NCBI RefSeq assembly: GCF_017795745.1
Contig: NZ_CP059067.1
Location: forward strand, 3,162,001 to 3,226,000
DNA length: 64,000 nucleotides
Origin: Rhizobacter sp. AJA081-3
GTDB taxonomy: Bacteria; Pseudomonadota; Gammaproteobacteria; Burkholderiales; Burkholderiaceae_C
Reading direction: 5' to 3'
Below the pieces are notes generated by a model. That model was not told the DNA's origin. It saw nothing but the letters and a program-made list of their open reading frames with translations, and searched no databases. Shown one piece after another: positions 1 to 8,389 of this stretch (positions within the stretch are counted from its first letter, which is position 1; the number at the start of each line of letters is the position of its first letter). Made by a program: the position numbers and the translations under genes.

Positions 1-210
1 CTGGTTCGCACCGGGCCAGGCGAAATCGCCCTCTCGCTGAGTTTCTCCCCCGGTGAGGGAGTCATTGTGGAGCGCATTCGCATGTTCTGCGGCGGGTACT
101 TTCTCGACGGCGGGCGCAATAGCCTCGACATCTTCACGTCCTCGGGCGGTCGGCTCTCGTTTACTGGTGGCGTGATGGACAACTGCAGAGTTGGCTTGTC
201 ACTTGCGTAG
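1..210 (+). CDS. C-terminal part of an unknown cassette protein
   Basis: Frame 1 is open from the window edge to a TAG at 208-210 and gives the last 69 residues of a protein that starts outside the window. It is Gly-rich (CGGYFLDGG, TSSGGR) and ends GLSLA. The stop lies 9 bases before the first attC, as in other cassettes. No family recognised. Confidence 0.6.
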   Translation: MVRTGPGEIALSLSFSPGEGVIVERIRMFCGGYFLDGGRNSLDIFTSSGGRLSFTGGVMDNCRVGLSLA

Positions 211-219
211 AGCAGTGAG

Positions 220-345
220 CCCTAACCCTTCGCTGGAGCGGACTCGCACCGGCATGGCACTTGGCCCGCGAGGCGCTCACTGTCATCATTCGCCTCGCGG
301 GCCAAGCACCACGCCGGCGCTCTCCGCTCAGCTCAAACGTTAGGC
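220..345 (+). repeat. attC site 1
   Basis: 126 bp; 5' box CCCTAAC, 3' box GTTAGGC. Closes the cassette whose start is outside the window. Confidence 0.95.
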
Positions 346-361
346 TGCACAGGCATCACCC

Positions 362-826
362 GTGTCCACCCAGTTCCAGTTCACGACCGACACATCGACG
401 CTCTGCGTATTCGATCTGGCGGCACTCCGGCACCGATTCGAAGAAGACGCCGATTGGTGGGTTCACCCACCGAGTGTCCAGCTGTCGGAACTCAATGCCT
501 CCAATGCTGCATTCATCGACCTGGGCGCTGATGGCAGCTACTCGGGCACGCTCGAAGAAGAAGTCATTCCCAGCCCAAGCCTGGTCCTTGTTCTGTCTTG
601 CCCGAGCGGGAGTGTCTTCGTAGGTGCAGCAGAGGAGACGACTGCTGAAGGAATGGAACCCGATTGCTCTCGCGGTGGGCTCTTGCTCAGTATCCAACCG
701 GGCACGTACCAGTTGAGTCTCGCCAGGCAAGGTGCCCGCGCTCTGCGTATGAGCCTGTCACTCTCGCAGGCTCGGTCAGGCAACGGCTTCACCTCACCAC
801 TGCGTCTTGCTGAGAGTGCAGCCTAA
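362..826 (+). CDS. Unknown cassette protein, 154 aa
   Basis: GTG start, the only reasonable start after the preceding attC. No signal peptide or membrane segment; WW at residues 32-33 and alternating hydrophobic stretches suggest a soluble mostly-beta protein. The TAA stop lies inside the next attC, so the protein ends -AA. No family recognised. Confidence 0.7.
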   Translation: MSTQFQFTTDTSTLCVFDLAALRHRFEEDADWWVHPPSVQLSELNASNAAFIDLGADGSYSGTLEEEVIPSPSLVLVLSCPSGSVFVGAAEETTAEGMEPDCSRGGLLLSIQPGTYQLSLARQGARALRMSLSLSQARSGNGFTSPLRLAESAA

Positions 827-947
827 CCCTTCGCTGGAGCGGACCTCCACCGGCAAGGCGCTTGGCCCGCGAGCCGGTTAAGGTCATCATCCGTCTCGCG
901 GGCCAAGCACCTTCCCGGCGTCGGCCCGCTCAGCTCAAACGTTAGGC
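821..947 (+). repeat. attC site 2
   Basis: 127 bp, GCCTAAC/GTTAGGC. Supplies the stop of the preceding gene. Arm variant CTCCACCGGCAAGGC. Confidence 0.95.
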
Positions 948-960
948 GTCAGCTCCCACA

Positions 961-1404
961 ATGAGTCCCCCAGCCAATCCTGAACCTCCCAAGTCACCCG
1001 AACTCCCCCTGCAGCCGTCGATCGAAACTAATACGCCACCGATCCGACGCCCGCCAGAGATTGGACTGGCCTTTTGGGCAATCATCTCTTCGGCCGCACT
1101 TGGTGCCTTCAGTTTCGTAGCAAGGGGACAGCGCGAGCCACTGTTCATCGTCTTTTGCGTCTTGGCTGTGCTGGTTGCATTTGCGTTCCTCATCCGATCC
1201 GGAAAGAACTGGGCGCGCATCACCTACTTGGTCTTCTTTCTCATCGGCCTCTCAAGCTTTCTCGTCGTTCGTGAGTTGATTGCTCTGAACGGCAAGTTCT
1301 TCTTCGTCATCTTCTGCGTTCAAACAGTGCTTCAAAGCTACGCAGCCTGGCTTGTCTTTCGTCCGCCAGCAAACCGCTGGTTCAGGCGCGGGCGGGCCAA
1401 CTGA
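961..1404 (+). CDS. Small integral membrane protein, 147 aa
   Basis: ATG 13 nt after attC. A Pro-rich cytoplasmic-type N-terminus (about 40 residues) is followed by four hydrophobic segments (about 42-60, 64-80, 88-105, 112-130). The segment RSGKNWARITY between helices 2 and 3 is typical of small bacterial membrane proteins of unknown function. Stops at TGA just before attC. Confidence 0.75.
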   Translation: MSPPANPEPPKSPELPLQPSIETNTPPIRRPPEIGLAFWAIISSAALGAFSFVARGQREPLFIVFCVLAVLVAFAFLIRSGKNWARITYLVFFLIGLSSFLVVRELIALNGKFFFVIFCVQTVLQSYAAWLVFRPPANRWFRRGRAN

Positions 1405-1405
1405 C

Positions 1406-1531
1406 GCCTAACCCTTCGCTGGAGCCGACTCGCACCGGCATGGCACTTGGCCCGCGAGCCAGTCGTTCATATCATCCGTCTCGCGGGCCAAGTGCCATCC
1501 CGGCGCTCGCGCCTCAGCTCAAACGTTAGGC
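1406..1531 (+). repeat. attC site 3
   Basis: 126 bp, GCCTAAC/GTTAGGC. Its cassette starts GGCGTCA and ends TGACGCC, perfectly complementary. Confidence 0.95.
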
Positions 1532-1592
1532 CGCTCACAAGCGCACCATTGCCTCACCACCGCGCCCAGGCGCAAACTCGAGGAGACGAGGA

Positions 1593-1964
1593 ATGCTTCA
1601 GCTCAAGCCACTGGACTCAGCTGTACCGATCTTTCAGCAGCTCGGCACTGAGCAGTCACCGGTCATACTGGTCAACGTCTTCAACGTCGAAGCACAAGAC
1701 ATCCCTGCGTTGCTCGACGCTTGGGCTGCGGACGCAAACTGGATGAAGCAGCAAGCGGGCTACATCTCCACTCAGTTGCATCGTGGCATCGGAGGCAGCA
1801 CAGTCTTCCTCAACTACGCCATCTGGGAGTCGGTTGCTCACTTTCGCGCTGCCTTTTCGCACCCGGACTTCAAGAGCGCTCTGGAGCACTACCCATCTTC
1901 CGCGGTTGCCTCCCCGCATCTCTTTGAGCGGCTCACAGTTCCCAACCTTTGCGTGGGTCCCTGA
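1593..1964 (+). CDS. ABM-domain (antibiotic biosynthesis monooxygenase-like) protein
   Basis: 123 aa, one ABM/EthD-type ferredoxin-like domain: VILVNVFNV strand (about 25-33), WMKQQAGYIST (about 50-60), the NYAIWESVAHFRAAF block (about 75-89) and a final strand. Members are small dimeric oxygenases or stress proteins; the substrate cannot be told. ATG preceded by GAGGAGACGAGGA, a good ribosome site. Confidence 0.85.
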   Translation: MLQLKPLDSAVPIFQQLGTEQSPVILVNVFNVEAQDIPALLDAWAADANWMKQQAGYISTQLHRGIGGSTVFLNYAIWESVAHFRAAFSHPDFKSALEHYPSSAVASPHLFERLTVPNLCVGP

Positions 1965-1971
1965 ACGAGCG

Positions 1972-2098
1972 GCCTAACCCTTCGCTGGAGCGGACCGCCA
2001 CCGGGCTGGCACTTGGGCCGCGAGGCTCTCAGGCTTAGCATTCGCCTCGCGGCCCAAGCGCCATCCCGGCGTCGGCCCGCTCAGCTCAAACGTTAGGC
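1972..2098 (+). repeat. attC site 4
   Basis: 127 bp, GCCTAAC/GTTAGGC. Palindrome variant with GGGCCGCGAGG / CCTCGCGGCCC. Confidence 0.95.
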
Positions 2099-2485
2099 AG
2101 CACCACGGAATGCTGAAGGTGCTCGCCACCGTCGCTGGGCGGCGGTCGCCGCCAAAGAGCCAATGCACTCGCTAGCCACGTCTGCGCAGGTTCGCCGAAG
2201 ACTGAGTGGCAATGCTCAAGCGCCACGGTCGGCGCATCTGCCAAGTCTGCTCAGTTCGCAGCGCTTCGCGGCCATGAGCCTCTGTCTCTCGATGCGCTGG
2301 CTTCAGTCAGTTCGTGGTGCCGCCGCCACTCGGAAGGCTCTGCTCTCGTTCACCGCCGGCGATGGCGGCGGACTGAGCGGCGCTTGCTCCACTTCCCCGC
2401 GCTGGCGCTTTGGCGGCCAGAAGTGCAAGGCAATGCCTGCGTGCCTCGCTCTCTCGCATCGGTTTGGTTCGCCTCGAGCAGTGCT
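2099..2485 (+). repeat. Repeated gene-less cassette, copy 1
   Basis: 387 bp between two attC sites, very similar to segments at 7010, 10380, 12528 and 39111. Both strands show open frames of 70-85 codons, but differences between copies are mostly amino-acid changing and the frames end at different places, so coding is doubtful. Contains GC-rich hairpins (GGCGGCGGTCGCCGCC near 2140; CCGCCGGCGATGGCGG near 2353). Cassette ends GGCAGCAC/GTGCTGCC match. Confidence 0.75.
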
Positions 2486-2611
2486 GCCTAACCGGTCGCT
2501 CGAGTGGACTCGCGCCGGCATGGCACTTGGCCCGCGAAGCGCTCGCTGTCATCATCCGCTTCGCTGTCCAAGCGCCATTCCGGCTCCGGCCCCTCAGCTC
2601 AAACGTTAGGC
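2486..2611 (+). repeat. attC site 5
   Basis: 126 bp, GCCTAAC/GTTAGGC. Sub-type with CGGTCGCTCGAGTGGACT that follows the repeated gene-less cassette. Confidence 0.93.
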
Positions 2612-2634
2612 CTCATACACGAAGCACCGCACCC

Positions 2635-3168
2635 ATGCCACCGTCCTTGTCAATCCGGTATGCGGGCTTGGAAGACGTAGGCGCCCTTGCAGCCCTGGCC
2701 TCAAAGGCCTTCTCGGATACATACCGCGGGCTCGACGAGCCACACGAGATCGCCGACTACGTCGCTGAAAACTTCAACACCCAGACTGTGACGTCTGTGG
2801 TCAGCGACCCGAACGCAACAACTCTGCTCGCTGAGGTCGGCACCGAACTCGCAGGCTATGCGGTTCTCGCGCGAAGTGAGCCACCATCTTGCGTGTCGGA
2901 ACCGTCGCCGATCGAACTGGCCCGCTTCTATCTGGCCGAGCAGTTCATCGGCCATGGTTACGGCGCACAACTCATGCTCGCCGTTCACACAGAAGCACGG
3001 CGCCAGGGCGCCCAGTCCCTTTGGCTGGGCGTGTACGACAGGAACGTCCGTGCAGTCAGTTTCTACGAGCGCCAAGGGTTCACCAAGCGTGGCGGAAAGG
3101 AGTTCCTGTTCGGCGGCCGCGTCTACATCGACCCAATCTATGCCTCTCCCGTGCGCAATGAGGCCTAA
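2635..3168 (+). CDS. GNAT-family N-acetyltransferase
   Basis: 177 aa. Acetyl-CoA binding motif A is IGHGYGAQLM (residues 105-114), followed by LWLGVYDRNVRAVSFYERQGF typical of motif B. The first ATG after attC is used; the frame extends upstream only because it reads through attC. Substrate unknown. TAA within attC makes the protein end -EA. Confidence 0.9.
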   Translation: MPPSLSIRYAGLEDVGALAALASKAFSDTYRGLDEPHEIADYVAENFNTQTVTSVVSDPNATTLLAEVGTELAGYAVLARSEPPSCVSEPSPIELARFYLAEQFIGHGYGAQLMLAVHTEARRQGAQSLWLGVYDRNVRAVSFYERQGFTKRGGKEFLFGGRVYIDPIYASPVRNEA

Positions 3169-3288
3169 CCCTTCGCTGGAGCCGACTCGCACCGGCATGG
3201 CACTTGGCCCGCTTCCCGGAGTGATCCATCATCCGTCCAGCGGGCCAAGCGCCATACCGGCGCTCGCGCCTCAGCTCAAACGTTAGGC
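3163..3288 (+). repeat. attC site 6
   Basis: 126 bp, GCCTAAC/GTTAGGC. Apical variant CTTCCCGGAGTGATCC instead of the GCGAGG arm. Confidence 0.95.
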
Positions 3289-3293
3289 GTCTC

Positions 3294-3506
3294 ATGGGAA
3301 CCACTACTCCCGTCAACTACGAACTCTGGCAGGAGCCAAGCGGGTTCTCGTTCTTCCCAACCCAGAATGACTCGGCGCGTCGCATGCTCGATGCAGATTC
3401 CGTACTCGTCTGGTCCTGCGCAGCAAACTCATGGGAAGAGGCGCTACGCCTGCGCGACAGCTACTTGAGCCAGCGAACGCACGATCAGAGGCACAACCAT
3501 GAGTAG
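3294..3506 (+). CDS. Unknown 70-aa protein, first gene of a two-gene cassette
   Basis: ATG 5 nt after attC; its TAG overlaps the ATG of the downstream HAD-like gene by 8 nt, so the two are probably translationally coupled. Central SARRMLDADSVLVWSCAANSWEEA resembles small proteins of unknown function with a helix rich in acidic residues. No secretion signal. Confidence 0.75.
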   Translation: MGTTTPVNYELWQEPSGFSFFPTQNDSARRMLDADSVLVWSCAANSWEEALRLRDSYLSQRTHDQRHNHE

Positions 3507-3798
3507 CCAAGTCGTCTTCATTGATGTCGATGACACGCTCATTCGCTCCGTCGGCTCCAAGCGCATCCCCATGCCCGGTGTAGTAGCCGCCGTTCGCGCG
3601 CTACGCGCACGAGGGGATTCGCTGTACCTTTGGAGTTCAGGTGGAGCCGAGTACGCCAAGTCTTCCGCCGCCGAGCTCGGCATCGAGGAATGCTTCATTG
3701 CATTCCTTCCTAAGCCCCACGTCTACATCGACGATCAGCCGGTCGCGGAGTGGCGCTATTGCCGGCATGTCCTTCCGGGCGGAGCAGGAGACGCCTAA
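3499..3798 (+). CDS. Compact HAD-like hydrolase
   Basis: 99 aa. Motif I FIDVDDTL has both aspartates (D9, D11); motif II region is YLWSSGG (43-49); late acidic pair YIDDQP (D78-D79). It lacks a cap domain, so a small phosphatase is likely; substrate unknown. Second gene of the cassette, overlapping the first. Ends -DA from attC. Confidence 0.85.
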   Translation: MSSQVVFIDVDDTLIRSVGSKRIPMPGVVAAVRALRARGDSLYLWSSGGAEYAKSSAAELGIEECFIAFLPKPHVYIDDQPVAEWRYCRHVLPGGAGDA

Positions 3799-3918
3799 CC
3801 CTTCGCTGGAGCCGACTCGCACCGGCATGGCACTTGGCCCGCGAGCCAGTCATTCTTATCATCCGTCTCGCGGGCCAAGCGCCATCCCGGCGCTCGCGCC
3901 TCAGCTCAAACGTTAGGG
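3793..3918 (+). repeat. attC site 7
   Basis: 126 bp; 3' box GTTAGGG followed by CG. Its cassette ends GGCGTCTC/GGAGACGCC match over 8 bases. Confidence 0.94.
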
Positions 3919-3955
3919 CGCATAGCCACCCTGACTCTCCAATCACTGTAGACAA

Positions 3956-4396
3956 ATGCGCGCAGATCTCCTTGTTCTTGTCGGGTATGCGGCCCTTCTG
4001 TTCCTCCTCGCGCCGTCCAGTGCCATCCAGTACACCATCGCCGCAGCGCTCTTGGGGGCGGCGGTCACCTGGGCAACACGCGCAGCTCACTTTCTCAGCG
4101 CCTTCTTGTGGTTCCGCACGCGCCTGCTTTCCGCGCTGGCTCTGCTTGCGCTAGTTGCCGTGTTCGCGTTTCTCCCGTTTGTCATCGCTCCTCTGCTCTT
4201 CGGCGTACAGCCCGCTCCAATTGCGGAGCTTCCATTCGTCTTGGTCACTACGCCTGTTGTCCTACTCTGGTTCTGGTTGTTTCTTGCTATCGGCGCCCGC
4301 TTCCAGGAGTCCCGCGACGCGAAGCTCATTGCGGCAGCACTTGCCGCACGGAAACGTGACACAGCCGAGTCCGGTGACAACTCAGCCGGACACTAG
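3956..4396 (+). CDS. Integral membrane protein, 146 aa
   Basis: Four hydrophobic segments (about 5-22, 26-48, 58-82, 93-115) and a charged C-terminal tail with two Ala-rich helices. No catalytic motif. ATG at 3956; TAG stop 24 nt before attC. Function unknown. Confidence 0.75.
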   Translation: MRADLLVLVGYAALLFLLAPSSAIQYTIAAALLGAAVTWATRAAHFLSAFLWFRTRLLSALALLALVAVFAFLPFVIAPLLFGVQPAPIAELPFVLVTTPVVLLWFWLFLAIGARFQESRDAKLIAAALAARKRDTAESGDNSAGH

Positions 4397-4419
4397 GTCA
4401 ACCTAAGCCCGCGAATGCG

Positions 4420-4545
4420 CCCTAACCCTTCGCTGGAGCCGACTCGCACCGGCATGGCACTTGGCCCGCCTCCTGGAGTGGTACATCGTCCATCCGGCGG
4501 GCCAAGCGCCATCCCGGCGCTCGCGCCTCAGCTCAAACGTTAGGC
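4420..4545 (+). repeat. attC site 8
   Basis: 126 bp; 5' box CCCTAAC matches the GTTAGGG that opens the same cassette. Confidence 0.95.
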
Positions 4546-4548
4546 GTC

Positions 4549-4842
4549 ATGAACACCCCGGTGACTATCGCCTCCGCAGGAAACACACTCCCAGCAGCGC
4601 TCGCCTGCCTGCGTCAAATGGGTTACTCGGTCTCATTGGTTCCAGGTACTGAGCTTCTTCGCGCAGAGCGCGAGTTAGAGGCGTTCGTCGCCGAAGACCC
4701 GCTCCAACTACTCGGTCTCGTCAAGCTTCACGAGCTACGCGGCGAGTCCTGGCGCCCGACTGAATCGGAGGTCGAAGACTTTCTGAAACTGGAGCCAAAG
4801 TCCTCCGGCCAATCCGGTAGCTCGAACGCAATCAATGAATGA
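4549..4842 (+). CDS. Unknown 97-aa soluble protein
   Basis: ATG 3 nt after attC. Begins with a strand-helix unit (VTIASAGNTLPAALACLRQMGYSV) and has an acidic LEAFVAEDPLQLLGLVKLHELRG block, like small immunity-type or DUF proteins often found in cassettes. Its TGA overlaps the ATG of the next small gene. No family assigned. Confidence 0.75.
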   Translation: MNTPVTIASAGNTLPAALACLRQMGYSVSLVPGTELLRAERELEAFVAEDPLQLLGLVKLHELRGESWRPTESEVEDFLKLEPKSSGQSGSSNAINE

Positions 4843-5011
4843 AGAGGTTCCGCCCAGCACGCGCCTGGTCAAGGCTTTTGCCTGGGTTCTAGCTATTCTC
4901 ATAGGCGGCATAGGCTGGTTTGCCGTCTACTTGGGCGCAGAGCTATGGCACCTAGTTGTGGGCATCCCGCTTGTCTTCCTTGCCGCCTGGCTGGTACGAG
5001 TTGCGCAATGA
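4835..5011 (+). CDS. Small two-helix membrane protein, 58 aa
   Basis: Too short for most gene finders. ATG 4835 overlaps the end of the upstream gene by 8 nt and TGA ends one base before the attC box. Two hydrophobic helices (about 14-33 and 38-54) joined by LGAELWH. Overlap implies translational coupling; the pair forms a two-gene cassette. Confidence 0.7.
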   Translation: MNEEVPPSTRLVKAFAWVLAILIGGIGWFAVYLGAELWHLVVGIPLVFLAAWLVRVAQ

Positions 5012-5012
5012 C

Positions 5013-5138
5013 GCCTAACCCTTCGCTGGAGCCGACTCGCACCGGCATGGCACTTGGCCCGCGAGCCCGTCGTTCATATCATCGGCCTCGCGGGCCAAGC
5101 ACCATCCCGGCGCTCGCGCCTCAGCTCAAACGTTAGGC
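5013..5138 (+). repeat. attC site 9
   Basis: 126 bp, GCCTAAC/GTTAGGC; cassette ends GGCGTCAT/ATGACGCC match over 8 bases. Confidence 0.95.
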
Positions 5139-5153
5139 GTCATAGGTTCCCGA

Positions 5154-5699
5154 GTGCGCGATACACAGTTCGTTGAAAACCTTCGCTCCCGCTTCAACGC
5201 CGGTGAGAAACTGAAGTACGTCTTCTTCTGGGGACATCAATCGAACAAGAGCCAAGTAACCTCCGCATGCTTTAGCCAGTGGTACGGCTCCCCCTTCATT
5301 GTTGACGCTCATCGCTACCCAACCGCGGAGCACTTCATGATGGCGGAGAAGGCTTCGCTGTTCGGAGACCACGCAACAAGGGAGCTTGTTCTACAGGCGC
5401 CGAACCCGGGAGCAGCCAAGGCACTAGGCCGCCAAGTGCGCGGGTTCGTTGAAGAAGCCTGGCTGGAGCACAGGTTCGCGATCGTTGTTCGCGCGAATCG
5501 AGCCAAGTTTTCACAGAACCCCGACCTCGGCGCATTCCTCAAGCAAACTGGCTCCCGTGTCCTTGTTGAAGCAAGTCCCGTAGACCGAGTCTGGGGCATT
5601 GGGCTCGCGCAGGACGATGAGAAGGTGAACAACCCCAATCAGTGGCGCGGCCTCAATCTTCTAGGCTTTGCGCTCATGAATGTGCGCGATGACGCCTAA
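5154..5699 (+). CDS. NADAR-family (YbiA/RibX-like) N-glycosidase
   Basis: 181 aa, full length for the family. Hallmarks: FWGH near the N-terminus, PTAEHFMMAEKA (56-67), VWGIGL and WRGLNLLGFALMNVRD at the C-terminus. The family cleaves N-glycosidic bonds of riboflavin-pathway intermediates or ADP-ribose-modified substrates; some members sit in anti-phage systems. Start GTG at 5154, the first in-frame start after attC. Ends -DA from attC. Confidence 0.92.
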   Translation: MRDTQFVENLRSRFNAGEKLKYVFFWGHQSNKSQVTSACFSQWYGSPFIVDAHRYPTAEHFMMAEKASLFGDHATRELVLQAPNPGAAKALGRQVRGFVEEAWLEHRFAIVVRANRAKFSQNPDLGAFLKQTGSRVLVEASPVDRVWGIGLAQDDEKVNNPNQWRGLNLLGFALMNVRDDA

Positions 5700-5820
5700 C
5701 CCTTCGCTGGAGCGGACCGCCACCGGCCTGGCACTTGGCCCGCGAGGCGCCCAGGCTTAGCATCCACCTCGCGGGCCAAGCGCCATTCCGACGTCGGCCC
5801 GCTCAGCTCAAACGTTAGGC
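5694..5820 (+). repeat. attC site 10
   Basis: 127 bp, GCCTAAC/GTTAGGC; supplies the stop codon of the NADAR gene. Confidence 0.95.
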
Positions 5821-5823
5821 CGC

Positions 5824-6342
5824 ATGATGAAACATCAGTTGACGCTGGTAGCGCTCAGCACTCTGGTATTTGCCGCTGCCTGGTTTTCAGAAGTCAAAGC
5901 GCAGACACCCGAGTACGGGATAAAGGACGACCGTCCTGCCGCTGGCTCGGCCATTCGCCCATACGCGGTACGCGGTTCTGCGATTCCTATAGACAAGACC
6001 TACGAAGAGCTCACACCGGAAGAGAAGCAAGTCGTCAACACGTGGTATGAGCACATACCGCCTGGTGACGAACCGCCTTTCCCGCTTGAAGGTTTGCGCC
6101 CCATTTACGCTGCGCTCAGCAAAGCTCAGGCAAAACTGATGGCTCAAGGCGAGCTCTACATCTTCGCCACGGTTGATGCCAAGGGCCAGGTGACTTCGAC
6201 GAAGATCATTGGCAATCCCAGTCCCGAGATGACCAAGTTCGCAGCGTCGCTCTTGTTGCTAACCAAGTTCAAGCCAGCTGTATGCGGTGGTGCTCCGTGC
6301 ATCATGGACTTTCCGTTGCGGCATATGTTTATCGTGAACTGA
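5824..6342 (+). CDS. Secreted protein with a TonB-C-like domain
   Basis: 172 aa. Signal peptide with cleavage likely after VKA-Q (about residue 27). The last 70 residues (LYIFATVDAKGQVTSTKI ... FKPAVCGGAPC) resemble the C-terminal domain of TonB-family energy transducers, with a Cys pair. Likely periplasmic; no transmembrane anchor remains after cleavage, so it is not a complete TonB. Confidence 0.7.
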   Translation: MMKHQLTLVALSTLVFAAAWFSEVKAQTPEYGIKDDRPAAGSAIRPYAVRGSAIPIDKTYEELTPEEKQVVNTWYEHIPPGDEPPFPLEGLRPIYAALSKAQAKLMAQGELYIFATVDAKGQVTSTKIIGNPSPEMTKFAASLLLLTKFKPAVCGGAPCIMDFPLRHMFIVN

Positions 6343-6346
6343 TGCG

Positions 6347-6472
6347 GCCTAACCCTTCGCTGGAGCCGACTCGCACCGGCATGGCACTTGGCCCGCGAGG
6401 CGCTCGTTCTCATCATTCGCCTCGCGGGCCAAGTGCCATCCCGGCGCTCGCGCCTCAGCTCAAACGTTAGGC
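6347..6472 (+). repeat. attC site 11
   Basis: 126 bp, GCCTAAC/GTTAGGC; cassette ends GGCCGCAT/ATGCGGCC match over 8 bases. Confidence 0.95.
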
Positions 6473-6524
6473 CTCAGTCGTTCCGGTGGCGCTAGCTAGC
6501 CACTTGCGCGAAGTCCAATTCCGC

Positions 6525-6881
6525 ATGGCATCCAACTCGTCCCCTACTCTCGTCTCTGGTCAGTGCCCGAAGTGCGGCAACTCCACTGTGGCGCGCCTAA
6601 CAGAATCGGGCTCCTTCAGTTCAGCATCGTCTTACCGCTGCAGCACCTGCGGCACTGAGTTACTGGCCCACATTGGCGCACGCTCTCTGTTGGCAACTGT
6701 CCTTCTTGGTCTCTTGGCAATGGCCGTCGCCTTCGCTGTCTTCATGTGGTCAGCGTCACTCTCAGGTGTTTCCGGTATGGCCCGCTTTGTCGCCTTGCTG
6801 GCGGTGCTGGGCACAGTCTTTGGTTTCTGTGCCTCGCGGCTTCGCAAAGCCACACATTTCAAGCTACGGCCATCCCAATGA
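6525..6881 (+). CDS. Zinc-ribbon membrane protein
   Basis: 118 aa from ATG 6525 (a GTG at 6486 is an in-frame alternative). An N-terminal CPKC ... CSTC zinc ribbon (about 14-17 and 39-42) is followed by two membrane helices (about 55-75, 82-102). Same architecture as cassettes at 20007 and 23919. Function unknown. Confidence 0.75.
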   Translation: MASNSSPTLVSGQCPKCGNSTVARLTESGSFSSASSYRCSTCGTELLAHIGARSLLATVLLGLLAMAVAFAVFMWSASLSGVSGMARFVALLAVLGTVFGFCASRLRKATHFKLRPSQ

Positions 6882-6882
6882 G

Positions 6883-7009
6883 GCCTAACCCTTCGCTGGA
6901 GCGGACTCGCACCGGCATAGCACTTGGCCCGCGAGGCGCTCAGGCTTAGCATGCGCCTCGCGGGCCAAGCGCTATCCCGGCACTCGCCCGCTCAGCTCAA
7001 ACGTTAGGC
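6883..7009 (+). repeat. attC site 12
   Basis: 127 bp, GCCTAAC/GTTAGGC; leads into repeated gene-less cassette copy 2. Confidence 0.95.
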
Positions 7010-7397
7010 AGCACCACGGCGCGCTTTAGGTGCTCGCCACCGTCGCTGGCGCGGCAATCGCCGCCAAAGACCAAATGCGCTCGCTGGCCATGCCTGCGCA
7101 AGTTCGCCAGAGACGGAGTAGCAATGCTCAAGCGCCAAGCTCGGCGCATCTGCCAAACCCGCTCAGTCGGCAGCGCTTCGCGGCCACGAATCTCTGTCGC
7201 TCGTCGCACTGTGTCCAGTCAGTACGTGGTGCCGCCGCCGTCCGAAAGGCTCTGCTCTCGTTCACCGCCGGCTGAGGCGGCGGACTGAGCAGTGCTTGCT
7301 CCACCCCCCCGCGCTGGCGCGTCAGCGGCCAGAAGTACAAGGCAGTACCTGTGCGGCTCGCTCTCTCGCATCGGCTTGGTTCACCTCGAGCAGTGCT
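7010..7397 (+). repeat. Repeated gene-less cassette, copy 2
   Basis: 388 bp, the most diverged copy of the family. The + frame open in other copies is cut by TGA at 7273-7275, inside the central hairpin. The 5' hairpin GCGGCAATCGCCGC is kept. This supports a non-coding role or simple decay. Confidence 0.72.
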
Positions 7398-7523
7398 GCC
7401 TAACCGGTCACTCGAGTGGACTGCCACCGGCAAGGCACTTGGCCCGCGCGCCAGCCAGTGTCATCATCCGTCGCGCGGGCCAAGCGCCTTCCCGGCGTCA
7501 GCCCCTCAGCTCAAACGTTAGGC
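7398..7523 (+). repeat. attC site 13
   Basis: 126 bp, GCCTAAC/GTTAGGC; CGGTCACTCGAGTGGACT sub-type with GCGCGCCAGCC apical arm. Confidence 0.93.
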
Positions 7524-7528
7524 ATCGC

Positions 7529-8215
7529 GTGAACCATCCGTTCTCAGGAGACGGCCCAGGCGTGCAAACGCCGGACGGATGTTCCGTCGAGCTCTATCGA
7601 CAGCTGCCCTACATGGGAGAGCTTGACGAAGTCATTGAGCAATTCGCGGAAGGTACGTCAGTACTCGAACTGGGTTGTGGAACCGGTCGCCTATGCGCCC
7701 GTCTTGCCAGCGCGGGCTGCCGTATCACCGGAGTCGATGAGTCCGCAGACATGTTGGCCGTTCTTCCCAGCGGAGTTGAGGCTGTGCAGTCCTCGATCGA
7801 AGATCTTGAGCTGGGCAAAACCTTCGATACTGTGCTGCTGGCGAGCCACCTGATCAATCATCCGAGCGCGCACTTACGATGTGCCTTCGCTCGCTGCGCG
7901 CGGCGCCACCTGAAGGTCGGCGGGCTCTTCGTTCTCATGCGGCACAGTCCCGACTGGCTGATGTCAGTTCAAGTCGGGCCTGTCGGTCAAGTTCAGGGAG
8001 TTGCAATCCATGTGGAGGCGGTTTCGCGCGAGGCGAAGCTGGTTCACATGACGCTGCGCTATCAACTGTCGAGCCAAGTCTGGCGACAGTCCTTCTCCAC
8101 AGTCTCGCTTTCTGAAACCGAAGTCGAGGAGTTGTTGGTCAGTGTCGGCTTCAGTGGGATTCGCTGGCAAGGCCGTCAAAGGCTATGGGCACTGGCCGTG
8201 GCGAGCGATGCCTAA
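7529..8215 (+). CDS. Class I SAM-dependent methyltransferase
   Basis: 228 aa from GTG 7529. Motif I VLELGCGTG (45-53), motif II GVDES (about 66-70), and the DTVLLASHLINH region for motif IV. Upstream open frame is attC read-through. The ligand is likely a small molecule, but nothing shows which. Ends -DA from attC. Confidence 0.88.
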   Translation: MNHPFSGDGPGVQTPDGCSVELYRQLPYMGELDEVIEQFAEGTSVLELGCGTGRLCARLASAGCRITGVDESADMLAVLPSGVEAVQSSIEDLELGKTFDTVLLASHLINHPSAHLRCAFARCARRHLKVGGLFVLMRHSPDWLMSVQVGPVGQVQGVAIHVEAVSREAKLVHMTLRYQLSSQVWRQSFSTVSLSETEVEELLVSVGFSGIRWQGRQRLWALAVASDA

Positions 8216-8336
8216 CCCTTCGCTGGAGCGGACCTCCACCGGCATGGCACTTGGCCCGCGAGGCTCCCAGGCTTAGCATCCGCCTCGCGGGCCAAGTGCC
8301 ATCCCGGCGTCGGCCCGCTCAGCTCAAACGTTAGGC
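8210..8336 (+). repeat. attC site 14
   Basis: 127 bp, GCCTAAC/GTTAGGC. Confidence 0.95.
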
Positions 8337-8389
8337 CTCTCAAGACGCGCAGGTGGCGCAACCTCTCCTTAAGCCGTTCACCAAATCCT

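Noticed and set aside
2303-2521. 72-aa minus-strand frame in the repeated cassette
   Set aside because: Also open in several copies, but base changes between copies are not biased to synonymous sites and the frame begins in attC.
2410-2634. Apparent N-terminal extensions of cassette proteins across attC (for example upstream of the GNAT gene at 2635)
   Set aside because: The extension is attC translated in an open frame (LAREALAVIIRFAVQ..., PLSSNVRPH); the true start lies just after GTTAGGC.
3720-3916. Many frames ending in NPSLEPTRTGMALGPR...APQLKR
   Set aside because: This peptide is the attC palindrome read in one frame; it recurs after nearly every cassette and is not a protein domain.
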